A stretch of 35,404 nt of DNA from Sulfurimonas sp. (lineage in GTDB: Bacteria > Campylobacterota > Campylobacteria > Campylobacterales > Sulfurimonadaceae). The translations under genes were made by a program, and so were the position numbers. Below, one piece after another: positions 16,094-24,643 of the stretch; the first letter of the stretch is position 1, and every line of letters begins with the position of its first letter. Location of the stretch: assembly GCF_028694605.1 (NCBI RefSeq), contig NZ_JAQVKP010000014.1, forward strand, positions 1 to 35,404. Direction: 5' to 3'. Under the pieces are notes generated by a model. That model did no database searches. It was not told the origin of the DNA and saw only the letters and a list, made by a program, of their open reading frames with translations.

Positions 16094-17434
16094 ATGAAAT
16101 TATTTGGAACAGATGGTGTAAGGGGAGAGGCTGGCACATTTTTGAGTGCACAGCTTGCGATGCGTGTGGCAATGGCTGCTGGAATCTACTTTAAAGCACA
16201 CGCTAAGACAAATAAGATTTTAGTCGGCAAAGATACACGCAGAAGCGGCTATATGATAGAAAATGCTATAGTAGGCGGTCTTACCGCCATTGGCTATGAT
16301 GTAGTGCAGATCGGTCCGATGCCTACGCCTGCTATCGCTTTTTTGACGGAAAATATGCGTTGTGATGCGGGGATTATGATTAGTGCATCACATAACTCTT
16401 ATGAAGACAACGGTATCAAATTTTTTGATGCGAGCGGGGACAAACTCCCTCACAGTGTAGAAGAGGAGATAGAGAAAATCTACTATGACGATGAGATGAT
16501 TTTAGAAGCTCAGACAAAAGGAAAAGATATCGGAAAAGCCAAAAGAATCGATGACGTTATCGGTCGCTACATCGTGCAGCTTAAAAACTCATTTCCTAGA
16601 GACCTCTCCCTTAAAGATATGCGCATTGTTCTTGATGCGGCAAACGGAGCAGGATATATCGTCGGACCAACGGTTTTGGAAGAGCTTGGTGCAGAGGTAA
16701 TCGTCCTTCACAACAAACCTGATGGTTTTAATATCAATGACGGCTGCGGTGCGCTGCATACAAAAGATGTGTGTGATAGTGTCATAAAATATAGAGCGGA
16801 TTTGGGTATCGCACTTGACGGTGATGCCGATAGGGTTGTGATAGTAGATGAAAAAGGAGTGGTCGTAGATGGTGACCAACTGCTTGGAGCTCTTGGGGCG
16901 TTTATGCATGCAAATAGTCTGCTCAAAGGCGGCGGCATTGTTTCAACGGTTATGAGCAACAAAGCACTTGATGATTTTATGGCAGAAAAAGGGTTAAAGC
17001 TTTGGCGTTCAGATGTCGGAGATAAAAACGTTTTGGAGCTTATGAAGCAAGAAAATATCAACTTTGGCGGTGAGCAGAGCGGACATGTCATCATAAGTGA
17101 TTTTGCAAAAACGGGCGATGGTTTGGTAAGTGCTCTTCAGGTGCTTGCGCTTCTTATCAAAACAGGACAAAAAGCTTCTAAAGCACTTCGTCCTTTTGCG
17201 CTTTACCCGCAAAAACTTGTCAATATAAAAGTAAAAACAAAAAAACCTCTTGATGAGATTGAAGGGCTTGGTGCAAAGCTGGCAGAACTTGAGAAAAACG
17301 GGGTACATCATCTTGTGCGTTACTCCGGCACGGAAAACAAACTAAGAGTTTTGCTGGAGTGCAAAGATGCTAAAAAGATGAATGCCCACATGGATGAGAT
17401 AATAGAATTTTTCCAAAAAGCTCTCAATGCATAA
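16094..17434 (+). CDS. glmM: phosphoglucosamine mutase
   Basis: A 446-aa enzyme that isomerises glucosamine-6-phosphate to glucosamine-1-phosphate for UDP-GlcNAc. The phosphoserine loop [12 protein letters not shown] has S99, the metal loop LDGDADRV holds D242, D244 and D246, and GGEQSGHVI plus [10 protein letters not shown] complete the four active-site loops. The ATG at 16094 is preferred to an in-frame TTG at 16082 because the family begins [11 protein letters not shown] and GGA lies upstream. Overlaps lspA by 8 nt. Divergent from rpsT. Confidence 0.96.
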   Translation: MKLFGTDGVRGEAGTFLSAQLAMRVAMAAGIYFKAHAKTNKILVGKDTRRSGYMIENAIVGGLTAIGYDVVQIGPMPTPAIAFLTENMRCDAGIMISASHNSYEDNGIKFFDASGDKLPHSVEEEIEKIYYDDEMILEAQTKGKDIGKAKRIDDVIGRYIVQLKNSFPRDLSLKDMRIVLDAANGAGYIVGPTVLEELGAEVIVLHNKPDGFNINDGCGALHTKDVCDSVIKYRADLGIALDGDADRVVIVDEKGVVVDGDQLLGALGAFMHANSLLKGGGIVSTVMSNKALDDFMAEKGLKLWRSDVGDKNVLELMKQENINFGGEQSGHVIISDFAKTGDGLVSALQVLALLIKTGQKASKALRPFALYPQKLVNIKVKTKKPLDEIEGLGAKLAELEKNGVHHLVRYSGTENKLRVLLECKDAKKMNAHMDEIIEFFQKALNA

Positions 17435-17891
17435 CAAAACCATAAAACTCTTAACACTGCTTTTTTTGTCGCTTGCGGGTATTTTTATCATTGACCAAAA
17501 TATCAAATCACTCTTTGTAGATGGTTTTCGTTACTACACGGAGTGTATAGATTTGATACTCGTTTACAACAAAGGGGTAGCATTTTCAATGTTTGCCTTT
17601 TTGGATGAGTGGCTTAAATATATACAGCTTGTTTTGGTTTTAGGTGTGCTTGGATACATTATCTATCTCAATGAAGTATGCTATGCGATTCCCGCAGGAC
17701 TTATGCTTGGCGGAGCTTTTTCAAATATCTATGACAGGTTTGTTCATGGCGGTGTTGTCGATATGGTGTACTGGCATTGCGGGTTTGATTTTGCGGTGTT
17801 TAACTTTGCGGATGTGATGATAGATGTGGCTGTTGCTTGGATATTGCTGCTTAACTTCAAACCAAAGTTTTGCTCTAAGGATATAAACTGA
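17427..17891 (+). CDS. lspA: lipoprotein signal peptidase
   Basis: A 154-aa inner-membrane aspartyl protease that removes signal peptides from prolipoproteins. Four helices are visible. Catalytic Asp are D112 in HGGVVDMV and D129 in FNFADV, with VYNKGVAFS and [10 protein letters not shown] also conserved. Overlaps glmM, the same pairing as in other Campylobacterota. Its substrates in this window include several lipoproteins. Confidence 0.95.
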   Translation: MHNKTIKLLTLLFLSLAGIFIIDQNIKSLFVDGFRYYTECIDLILVYNKGVAFSMFAFLDEWLKYIQLVLVLGVLGYIIYLNEVCYAIPAGLMLGGAFSNIYDRFVHGGVVDMVYWHCGFDFAVFNFADVMIDVAVAWILLLNFKPKFCSKDIN

Positions 17892-18026
17892 GCACCTTGT
17901 AGTTCTCGAAAAACATAGTTTTTCTTAGCTTTAGGGGGTTGTAGGAACTTTAGTCCCTGCCACTAGAACGGACGAGTTCGTTTTAGTGTGTAACATCAGA
18001 TAGATAAAAGCAGATTTAAGGTAATA
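17892..18026. repeat. intergenic stretch with three imperfect hairpins
   Basis: Between lspA and tig: GAAAAA/TTTTTC (17908-17924), AGGAACT/AGTCCCT (17943-17958, one mismatch) and CACTAGAACG/CGTTTTAGTG (17961-17988, one G-T pair). None is followed by a T run. The chain of small stems suggests a dispersed repeat unit or a structured leader for tig. Confidence 0.4.
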
Positions 18027-18056
18027 TTGCCAAAAACAACAACAAGAGGGAAATTG

Positions 18057-19355
18057 ATGAAAATCAAAACAAATAAAATCAATAGTGCAAATGCTCAAAT
18101 TGAAGCTGAAATTCCAAAAAGTATGATAGATGAGAATGTTGAAAAGATTGCTAAGAAGTTAACAAAAACTGCTTCTGTTCAAGGTTTCCGTAAAGGTAAA
18201 GTTCCTGCAAATGTAATCAAAAAACAGTATGGTGAGCGTTTGATTCAGGATGCTGAATCTGAGGCTTTGCGTGAAGTTTTAAACAGAGGTCTTGATGAGC
18301 TGAAAATCGCTATGAATGCGCTTATCGGTGAGCCAAATATTACAAAATTCAACAAAGACACCGACAAGATTGAAGTGAGCGTAACAATCGCTACAAGACC
18401 GGAGATTAACCTTGAAAACTATAAAGAGATGGTGCCGGAATTCCAAAAACCTGTTATCAGTGATGAAGATGTTGAAAAGAGACTTGAAAAAATTGCCGAT
18501 GCACAAGGCAAATTTGTAGATCTTAAAGAGCAAAGAGCGGCACAAAACGGTGACAGTGCGATTATCGACTTTGAAGGTTCAATCGATGGCGAGCTTTTTG
18601 AAGGCGGCGCTGCAAAAGAGTTTGCTTTGGTCCTTGGTTCCGGTCAGTTTATCCCAGGATTTGAAGAACAAGTCGTTGGCATGAATATCGGTGAAGAAAA
18701 AGTTGTAAAAGTAAAATTCCCTGAGAGCTATGGTTCAGAGAAACTCGCAGGAAAAGATGCCGAGTTCAAAGTAAAACTTCACAATATCCAAGAAAAAGCA
18801 AAAGTAGAGATTGATGACGCTTTTGCTACAAAAATGCTTGCAGGTCAAGATGATAAAAGTTTAGAAAATTTAAAATCACAGGTAAAAAAGCAGCTTGAGT
18901 ATGAGGCGCTTTCAAAACTCTATAATGACGAGTTAAAACCTACACTTTTAGAGACGTTTGTTGCTAAGATGCAGTTTGATCTTCCTGAATTTGTTGTTGA
19001 ACAAGAGATTGATGTTGCGCTTAACAGAAAAGCAAGCATGATGAGCGAAGAGGAGATTCAAGAACTTCGTGAAAATGCCGATAAACTTCAAGAGCTTCGT
19101 GAAACATTCCGTGATGATGCACAAAGAAGTGTAAGAGCTACATTTATCATTGACGCACTTGCAACGGCTGAGAAGGTAAGAGTAGATGAGAATGAAGTGA
19201 TGCAGACGATTTACTACGAAGCAATGCAGATGGGACAAGACCCGAGGGTTGCGTATGACAACTATAAAAATGCGGGATATCTCCCTGCAATCCAGATGTC
19301 AATGGTAGAAGACAAAGTTCTTACTCAGATTTTAAACTCAAAAATAGAGGCGTAA
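18057..19355 (+). CDS. tig: trigger factor
   Basis: A 432-aa ribosome-bound chaperone and prolyl isomerase. The ribosome-binding tail contains [17 protein letters not shown] (the signature loop). The FKBP-type domain carries [14 protein letters not shown] and [17 protein letters not shown]. The C-terminal half is helical and charged. The ATG at 18057, after GAGGGAAATTG, is chosen over one 10 codons upstream because homology starts MKIKTNKIN. It is the first gene of a four-gene unit with clpP (4 bp gap). Confidence 0.96.
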   Translation: MKIKTNKINSANAQIEAEIPKSMIDENVEKIAKKLTKTASVQGFRKGKVPANVIKKQYGERLIQDAESEALREVLNRGLDELKIAMNALIGEPNITKFNKDTDKIEVSVTIATRPEINLENYKEMVPEFQKPVISDEDVEKRLEKIADAQGKFVDLKEQRAAQNGDSAIIDFEGSIDGELFEGGAAKEFALVLGSGQFIPGFEEQVVGMNIGEEKVVKVKFPESYGSEKLAGKDAEFKVKLHNIQEKAKVEIDDAFATKMLAGQDDKSLENLKSQVKKQLEYEALSKLYNDELKPTLLETFVAKMQFDLPEFVVEQEIDVALNRKASMMSEEEIQELRENADKLQELRETFRDDAQRSVRATFIIDALATAEKVRVDENEVMQTIYYEAMQMGQDPRVAYDNYKNAGYLPAIQMSMVEDKVLTQILNSKIEA

Positions 19356-19359
19356 GCAG

Positions 19360-19944
19360 ATGAGTTACATCCCTTATGTAGTTGAAAAAACAGCGCGCGG
19401 TGAGCGTTCTTACGATATCTATTCTCGTCTTTTAAAAGATAGAATCATTATGCTAAGCGGAGAGGTTAACGATGCAGTTGCCTCATCTATCGTAGCGCAG
19501 ATGCTTTTTTTGGAAGCTGAGGATCCTGAAAAAGATATCTACTTCTACATAAACTCTCCCGGGGGAGTTGTAACTGCCGGAATGGCTATCTACGACACAA
19601 TGAACTATATCCGTCCGGATGTTGTAACGATTTGTGTCGGTCAAGCGGCATCCATGGGGGCGTTTTTGCTCTCTAGCGGAACAAAAGGCAAGAGATATGC
19701 GCTTCCACATGCAAGGATAATGATTCATCAGCCTTTGGGTGGTGCACAAGGACAAGCAACTGATATAGCCATTCAAGCCAAAGAGATTTTGCGTATGAAA
19801 GAAGAGCTAAATGCCATTTTGGCAAAGAACACCGGACAAGATATCCAAACTGTAGAAAAAGATACGGATAGAGACAACTTTATGAGTGCTGCCGAATCAA
19901 AAGAGTATGGTATGATTGATGAAGTTCTTTTGAAAAAAGAGTAA
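19360..19944 (+). CDS. clpP: ATP-dependent Clp protease proteolytic subunit
   Basis: 194 residues with the full catalytic triad: S98 in [10 protein letters not shown]123 in RIMIHQP and D172 in [26 protein letters not shown] is also diagnostic. Forms the tetradecameric chamber with Clp ATPases in the cytoplasm. Lies between tig and the degenerate GGDEF gene on one transcript. Confidence 0.97.
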   Translation: MSYIPYVVEKTARGERSYDIYSRLLKDRIIMLSGEVNDAVASSIVAQMLFLEAEDPEKDIYFYINSPGGVVTAGMAIYDTMNYIRPDVVTICVGQAASMGAFLLSSGTKGKRYALPHARIMIHQPLGGAQGQATDIAIQAKEILRMKEELNAILAKNTGQDIQTVEKDTDRDNFMSAAESKEYGMIDEVLLKKE

Positions 19945-19963
19945 AGCAAAGAGGAGCGTTCAC

Positions 19964-21028
19964 ATGTCGGGAGTTCTAAGAAGCAGAATGCGTCGTGATG
20001 CCGCAACTACAAAATCTAGCGACACTGCTGCCGAGAGGGTTGTGGTGAGCGATAGAGTGGTTGTAGAGCCTGAGGGTGAACTTGAAATGTATGCAAAAGA
20101 AGTGTTAAACCATCTAATTAAAGATGGTTTGCCTCCAACTCCAAATAACTTCTCTCTCTATTTCGATAGACTTTTAGATGAAAAAAGCCAGAATGCCCGC
20201 AAGCAGATTGCCTCTGTTTTAGAGCTTGAAGAGGATAATGACGCAGAAAACTCTATTATACTTGAGCAAAGCCTGAAACAGGGGTTTTATTCCATTAAAA
20301 ATATTCTCAATGTAACTGCAAATCTTTACAAAAATATGAGCCTGATGGGCAAGATACTAGAAAAAAGAAAGCAAGAGCTTGAAGCAAATACCACCTCTCA
20401 AGAGGCGAAGAGCATTGCGGCTTCTTTAGGTTCTGACATCTCTAAGCTCAATGATATTCTTCAAAAGCAGAGCGGAAGTATCAAAACAATCTATGATGAT
20501 ACGGCGAAAATAATTAGAAGTGTTGAAAATGAGACTATTTTTGATAACCAGTTTGGTGTTTACAATAAGCGTTATTTGATGACAAAAGTGGGGCAAGAGA
20601 TAGAGCTGATACGCAAGTTTAAGCATAAAAGTTCACTTATCATGATTGAGCTTGCCCGTGACCTTAAGTCAAGCGTTTCCAACGAGAAGGCTATTATGCT
20701 TATGACAAAAACAGTTGCAAGGCTTCTTTTAAAAACCTCCAGAAGAAGTGATATCGTAGCACACTATGGAAATGGTGTTTTTATGATGCTTTTGAAACAT
20801 ACAAATATAGAGAGCGCCAAAAAAGCAAGTGAGAGACTTTGCGAGCTTGTCTCAAACAGCACTTTTTTCTTGGCAGACCGTGAGATTGTGCTTAAAATTT
20901 CTATCGGTATTACTGATATTACTGAAAATCACTCAGTTGAGGAGATAGTAGTAAGCACTATGGACGGGATGGAAAAAGCGTACGAAAACCCTAACCTAGA
21001 CTATGCAGTAATGCTTAGAAACCATTAA
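19964..21028 (+). CDS. degenerate GGDEF-domain protein
   Basis: A 354-aa protein with a helical N-terminal part (residues 40-190, coiled coil around 100-185) and a C-terminal GGDEF fold starting at FDNQFGVYNKRYL. The active motif is ruined: the aligned position reads GNGVF (269-273) instead of GGDEF, and the first metal Asp of the LIMIDxD strand is replaced by Glu in LIMIEL. It should not make c-di-GMP but could bind GTP or partners. RBS GAGGAG precedes the ATG. It is inserted between clpP and def, 19 bp and 16 bp from them, so it is expressed with protein quality-control genes. Confidence 0.82.
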   Translation: MSGVLRSRMRRDAATTKSSDTAAERVVVSDRVVVEPEGELEMYAKEVLNHLIKDGLPPTPNNFSLYFDRLLDEKSQNARKQIASVLELEEDNDAENSIILEQSLKQGFYSIKNILNVTANLYKNMSLMGKILEKRKQELEANTTSQEAKSIAASLGSDISKLNDILQKQSGSIKTIYDDTAKIIRSVENETIFDNQFGVYNKRYLMTKVGQEIELIRKFKHKSSLIMIELARDLKSSVSNEKAIMLMTKTVARLLLKTSRRSDIVAHYGNGVFMMLLKHTNIESAKKASERLCELVSNSTFFLADREIVLKISIGITDITENHSVEEIVVSTMDGMEKAYENPNLDYAVMLRNH

Positions 21029-21044
21029 ACCATTTAAAACAAAG

Positions 21045-21584
21045 ATGAAATTGACAATAGTAGAATACCCAGATAAAAGATTAAAAGAGAAATCAAGAGT
21101 TGTTGAGAAATTTGACACTGAGCTTCATAAGCTTCTTGATGCGATGTATGAGTCTATGATAAGCTCCAACGGCATAGGTTTGGCTGCTATTCAAGTCGGA
21201 CATGCAAAACAGATTTTATTGCTTAACATTCCCGATGAAAATGATGCGCAGTCAAGAGATGCTCTTATTGAAATGATTAATCCTGTTATCATAGAGAGTT
21301 TGGGAGAGACAACCTACCAAGAGGGGTGCTTGAGTGTTCCTAGCTTTTATGAGGATGTAAACCGATTTGAGAGGGTGAGTGTCAACTATCAAGATAGGGA
21401 CGGCAACACAAAAAGTATTGATGCTGACGGACTTCTCAGTATTGCTATCCAGCATGAGATAGATCATCTCAACGGCATACTTTTTATAGACAAACTTTCC
21501 TACTCCCGCAGAAAAAAGTTTGAAAAAGAGTATAAAAAAATGCAAAAAGAGAAAAAAAGCTCTAAAACTTCCGCTAAAGAGTAG
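21045..21584 (+). CDS. def: peptide deformylase
   Basis: The 179-aa metalloenzyme removes formyl groups from nascent chains. All three motifs are present: GIGLAAIQ (43-50), EGCLS (93-97) and HEIDH (137-141), giving the Cys and two His metal ligands. The tail is very Lys-rich (KKMQKEKKSSK), a longer basic end than in many homologues. Last gene of the tig-clpP unit. Confidence 0.96.
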   Translation: MKLTIVEYPDKRLKEKSRVVEKFDTELHKLLDAMYESMISSNGIGLAAIQVGHAKQILLLNIPDENDAQSRDALIEMINPVIIESLGETTYQEGCLSVPSFYEDVNRFERVSVNYQDRDGNTKSIDADGLLSIAIQHEIDHLNGILFIDKLSYSRRKKFEKEYKKMQKEKKSSKTSAKE

Positions 21585-21587
21585 TTT

Positions 21588-21608
21588 TATATGACATTTT
21601 GTCATATA
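21588..21608. promoter_or_regulatory. perfect palindrome upstream of comM
   Basis: Arms TATATGACA and TGTCATATA around TTT. It starts 4 bp after the def stop and lies about 25 bp upstream of a TAAAAT -10 candidate (21634-21639). AT-rich and without a T run, so an operator is more likely than a terminator. Confidence 0.45.
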
Positions 21609-21666
21609 GTTTCACATTTAAAAATTTTCATAGTAAAATTGTGTCAACTTAATCAAGGTTGCCGTT

Positions 21667-22554
21667 ATGAAAAGAGTTTTATGTGCTACTTATGAGGGGA
21701 TTGAAGCAAAAGTTGTACAGGTTGAATCAACACTGACAAAAGGTCTCCCCTCTTTTAGCGTAGTCGGAATGGCAAGTGCATCTATAAATGAAGCAAAAGA
21801 GCGTGTCAAATCTGCACTGCTAAGTAACGAATTTATCTTTCCCCCAAAACGCATTACTATAAACCTTGCTCCAAGTGACCTCAAAAAAGAGGGTAGCCAG
21901 TTTGACTTAAGCATCGCACTTCTCATCGCACTCGATACTTTAAAAGATGATTTAAGCGAGTGGTTTGTCTTTGGCGAGCTGGGGCTTGACGGTGCTATAA
22001 AAGAAAATCTCCACCTTTACGCACTCATGCTTTCACTCTCAAATCAAAAAATAATCAAAAAAGCGGTTGTGCCTTATGAAAGTTTGGAAAAGCTCTCAAA
22101 TATCCCAAATGTTGATTTTTATGGAGTAAAGACGCTTGATGAAGCCATAGAACTTCTCAAAAACAGCTCAAATGCCCAGCCAAATGCCGTCTATAAAAGA
22201 ATCGATTATCCAAATATAAGTGTGGATAACGCAGAGTACTATTTTGTACAAAATTATCCTGAAGATTTTTTAGATGTCAAAGGGCAGGAGGTGGCAAAGC
22301 GTGCCGCTCTCATAAGTGCGGCAGGGTTTCACAATCTGCTTTTAGAAGGAAGCCCAGGGTGCGGTAAGAGCATGATTGCGCAGAGGTTGCGCTACATCTT
22401 GCCGCCGCTTAGCAGTGACGAAATTTTAGAAATTGCAAAACTCGACGTGCTTGAGGCAGTAGAGCCGCAGTTTGTACCGCTAAGAAGCTTTCGTGCGCCC
22501 CATCACTCCTCGACGACTGCCAGTATCTTTGGTGGGGGATGTCACTTCCAATAA
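21667..22554 (+). pseudogene. comM: comM (Mg-chelatase-like ATPase), truncated by insertion
   Basis: The first 291 residues are a normal ComM/YifB start: the LonC-like domain, then Walker A EGSPGCGKSM (227-236), and FRAPHHSSTTASIFGGG (275-291). The frame then reads only C-H-F-Q and stops. Full ComM is about 500 residues, so Walker B, the sensor and the rest of the AAA+ and C-terminal domains are lost. Homology ends at 22539. ComM is a branch-migration helicase in natural transformation. The break lies exactly in the Gly-Gly-Gly codons. The 3' half is not in the window. Confidence 0.9.
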
Positions 22555-22587
22555 AAAACGCTAAAAATTAATAAAATACGCTACAAA
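22540..22587 (+). mobile_element. transposon end with 20-bp direct repeats
   Basis: The first non-comM bases are TGTCACTTCC. They are followed by two copies, 20 bp apart, of an 18-bp unit (22550-22567 and 22570-22587) differing at two positions and sharing AATAAAA and ACGCTA. TGT ends with internal repeated transposase sites occur in the IS21, Tn7 and Tn5053/Tn402 groups. No transposase gene is adjacent. Confidence 0.6.
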
Positions 22588-22700
22588 AAGTATAATAATT
22601 CACTTTCCTGCTGTAAATGCAGTTGTGCTATAAGGCAATGTTGTAAAATTGATTGAATGGCTTTGAATATTCGTATAATTGTATAGAGACTTGTTTATAC

Positions 22701-22772
22701 TTTCCTTGGTTTATAATGTTATAAGCTAATCGGAAGGCGCCAGCTCGTTCATCCTATAGCGATGTGTTAGGG
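22701..22772 (-). repeat. intergenic element A
   Basis: Similar to element B (23825-23907). Both contain TTTCCTT, then TATAATGTT, then TAAG, and CCAGCTCG 38-39 bp further on. On the minus strand it begins at the methyltransferase stop (CCCTAAC) and ends in a ribosome site-like AAGGAAA, but no gene follows before the comM junction. Confidence 0.5.
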
Positions 22773-23486
22773 ATGCTTCACTCTTTTTGCCACAATGGAG
22801 GTGATTATTGGAACGGTCCGCCCTCCGGCGAAATTTGGATTATGTGCTTGTCCATATTGGAATTCGCTACCCTCTCTAGGCCAATTTATATTCTTTACTT
22901 CAATAACATCAAATCCAACTCTTTTGAATACATGTGTATCATAATCATTTTTTGTATGTTCAAATATTTCAGCCTCGGAAAAACCGGCAGCCAGATTACC
23001 CCGACTCACTAAGTGAATGTATTCCACCGACGCCAAGCAAACGATAGGAGAAACTATTATGTCTTCAATTTTTTCACGATACAGCTTTGACTTTGTCATT
23101 TCATCCGGTTCTTCCTTGGTGCGTTTGAATATATCTATACCGCAACCACCAATAAACCAACCGACAATAACTTGCGGATTAAACTTAGCAATGACCAACT
23201 TGTCTGCCTCTGTTAGCTCAAAGAAATCACATTGATAAATCGCTACATTTTTGTTGGCACGATCTCTAGCTTTTTCGATGAGTTGAGAATTGTTGTCTAA
23301 AGACAAGACTTCCCGGTCAATGGATAAATAGTGAGTACCATTCCCGACACCGCATCCAAACTCAAGAGCCTTTCCAGCAGGTGTCATTTTCGATAGCTGG
23401 CTATAAACTTGGTGGGATTCGAGAAATTCTGATTCTTTGTTCCAAAGATCTGAATATTGCTCTGGATTACTTAATTCTCGATTCAT
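22767..23486 (-). CDS. class I SAM-dependent methyltransferase
   Basis: A 239-aa protein with motif I ALEFGCGVGNGTHYLS (about 40-55) and an acidic end of strand 2 (VLSLDNNS). The rest (NPQVIVGWFIGGCGIDIF, then a long helical part ending PIITSIVAKRVKHP) does not point to a specific substrate. It lacks the NPPY of DNA-adenine enzymes and the PC motif of cytosine-C5 enzymes, so it is probably a small-molecule or protein methyltransferase. It sits next to the island's left end and ends in element A. Confidence 0.75.
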   Translation of the reverse strand: MNRELSNPEQYSDLWNKESEFLESHQVYSQLSKMTPAGKALEFGCGVGNGTHYLSIDREVLSLDNNSQLIEKARDRANKNVAIYQCDFFELTEADKLVIAKFNPQVIVGWFIGGCGIDIFKRTKEEPDEMTKSKLYREKIEDIIVSPIVCLASVEYIHLVSRGNLAAGFSEAEIFEHTKNDYDTHVFKRVGFDVIEVKNINWPREGSEFQYGQAHNPNFAGGRTVPIITSIVAKRVKHP

Positions 23487-23545
23487 TTTACTTCCTTTCT
23501 ATGAGTGAGTAGCACGCTAATGTTTGAAATATTTCCTCTGATTTT

Positions 23546-23820
23546 TTATACAGCTATGTTGTTTATGTTAGATTCTAGTTCCTTTAAATACATGGAATCT
23601 AACATTTCTTTTGTGCACTCGATTACAACATATTTCCCTTCAATATTAAACGGTATTGTTTGATTATGCTTGCGCCTTTCTCTTTCCTCATTAAATAATT
23701 TAATCCATCTTTCGTCTGGATATTTATTTAATTCAATATGAAAAATTCTACTTTTGTACCTTTGTTTGATTTATATGATTTACTTTCATCTAAACCTACT
23801 ATATGAATCATTTGTGGCAT
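23546..23820 (-). pseudogene. small gene broken by a frameshift
   Basis: From ATG at 23820 the frame reads MPQMIHIVGLDESKSYKSNKG and soon stops. A second frame continues coherently with YKSRIFHIELNKYPDERW, then a charged helical stretch and YVVIECTKEMLDSM, to a TAA at 23546. The total length is 275 bp, not a multiple of three. The switch must lie near AAAGGTACAAAAG. A good ribosome site (AAAGGAAA) lies before the ATG. Family unknown. Either a recent frameshift or a sequencing error. Confidence 0.55.
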
Positions 23821-23824
23821 GTAA

Positions 23825-23907
23825 TTTCCTTTGTATAATGTTTTAAGTTCTTCAATCTAAAACCAGCTCGCAGGTTTTAGATTTCTGTGCGACAATTTGT
23901 TAAGTGT
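23825..23907 (-). repeat. intergenic element B with perfect hairpin
   Basis: Lies between the cyclase stop and the frameshifted gene. It contains a perfect 10-bp stem ATCTAAAACC/GGTTTTAGAT (23855-23882) with loop AGCTCGCA, and TGTTAAGTGT at the cyclase end. It shares ordered blocks with element A. The hairpin could end the cyclase transcript. Confidence 0.55.
23899..23907 (+). repeat. flanking inverted repeat, left copy
   Basis: GTTAAGTGT, the exact reverse complement of ACACTTAAC at 25175-25183. The pair encloses the two-gene Pycsar-like operon. Confidence 0.45.
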
Positions 23908-23908
23908 T

Positions 23909-24643
23909 TCATTCGACAGACCAATAATAAGAAGTGTAATAGTACTTTTGGTATTGGTCATTGTATATAAACGAACTTTCCTGCCACATATCAACTTTCC
24001 GCTCATAACCCCAAGAATCTTTTTCGACGTGATACTTTACTTCATCTGTCAAATTGTCATAAACAAAACTTGAAATGCCTATATGGTATGGGGAACTGAG
24101 TTTATCGCCAACTTTTACTGACTTATTGACGACATTTCCGATCCAGACTAGATCTCGATTGTTTGTTCCGTTAATACCAACTTTTGTACAAAGTATTTTC
24201 CCATGATCTAAGCCTATTCCAAAATCTATTGGTGAATATTTTTCAAATTTTTTTCTAATTATTTCATCTTGAGTAATCATATATTTCATCTTCATAGCTG
24301 CTTTAACAGCATTGCTTAAAGTGCTTTTTGTTGTACCCTGAAAAAACACTAGCATACCATCGCCATTAAAACTCCTCACTTCACCACCTAAGCTTTTTGC
24401 TATTTTTACAATGATGTGAAAATAAGCCATGTGTAGTTTGGCTACTGTTGGACGGTTGTGGTTATTGAGAACTTTAGTAGATTCTCTCATGTCGATGTAA
24501 AGGACTGTAGAATGAAATCGCAATCCTTTATTTCCAAATGTTAATTTCGTATCCTCTAAGTCTGGTACGTAGGTAATATCTTCAACAGTGAAGTTCGTAT
24601 CTATAATTTCTTTTACTTTATCTTCAATGTCTTTTTTCATCAT
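23909..24643 (-). CDS. class III nucleotidyl cyclase, probable Pycsar cyclase (PycC)
   Basis: A 244-aa protein whose central part is a class III cyclase homology domain. VLYIDMRESTKVL has metal Asp D51, and RSFNGDGMLVFFQG has the second metal Asp D95. FGIGLDHGKILCTKVG and VWIGNVVNKSVKVG fit the later strands and the N-x3 region that positions the substrate. There is no sensor or membrane domain, unlike most housekeeping adenylate cyclases. It overlaps the two-TM effector gene by 4 nt. In Pycsar defence the cyclase makes cCMP or cUMP on phage infection and triggers the membrane effector. Which nucleotide is made cannot be read here. Confidence 0.8.
   Translation of the reverse strand: MMKKDIEDKVKEIIDTNFTVEDITYVPDLEDTKLTFGNKGLRFHSTVLYIDMRESTKVLNNHNRPTVAKLHMAYFHIIVKIAKSLGGEVRSFNGDGMLVFFQGTTKSTLSNAVKAAMKMKYMITQDEIIRKKFEKYSPIDFGIGLDHGKILCTKVGINGTNNRDLVWIGNVVNKSVKVGDKLSSPYHIGISSFVYDNLTDEVKYHVEKDSWGYERKVDMWQESSFIYNDQYQKYYYTSYYWSVE

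Noticed and set aside
22701..23907. Full integron attC sites
   Set aside because: R''-like boxes are present after stops, but no matching L'/R' pair with GTTRRRY follows within the elements and no integrase is seen. Kept only as cassette-like repeats.
23909..24643. Housekeeping adenylate cyclase
   Set aside because: It has no sensor or membrane domain, is coupled to a Pycsar-type effector and lies in an island; Pycsar is the better reading, though the nucleotide product is unproven.
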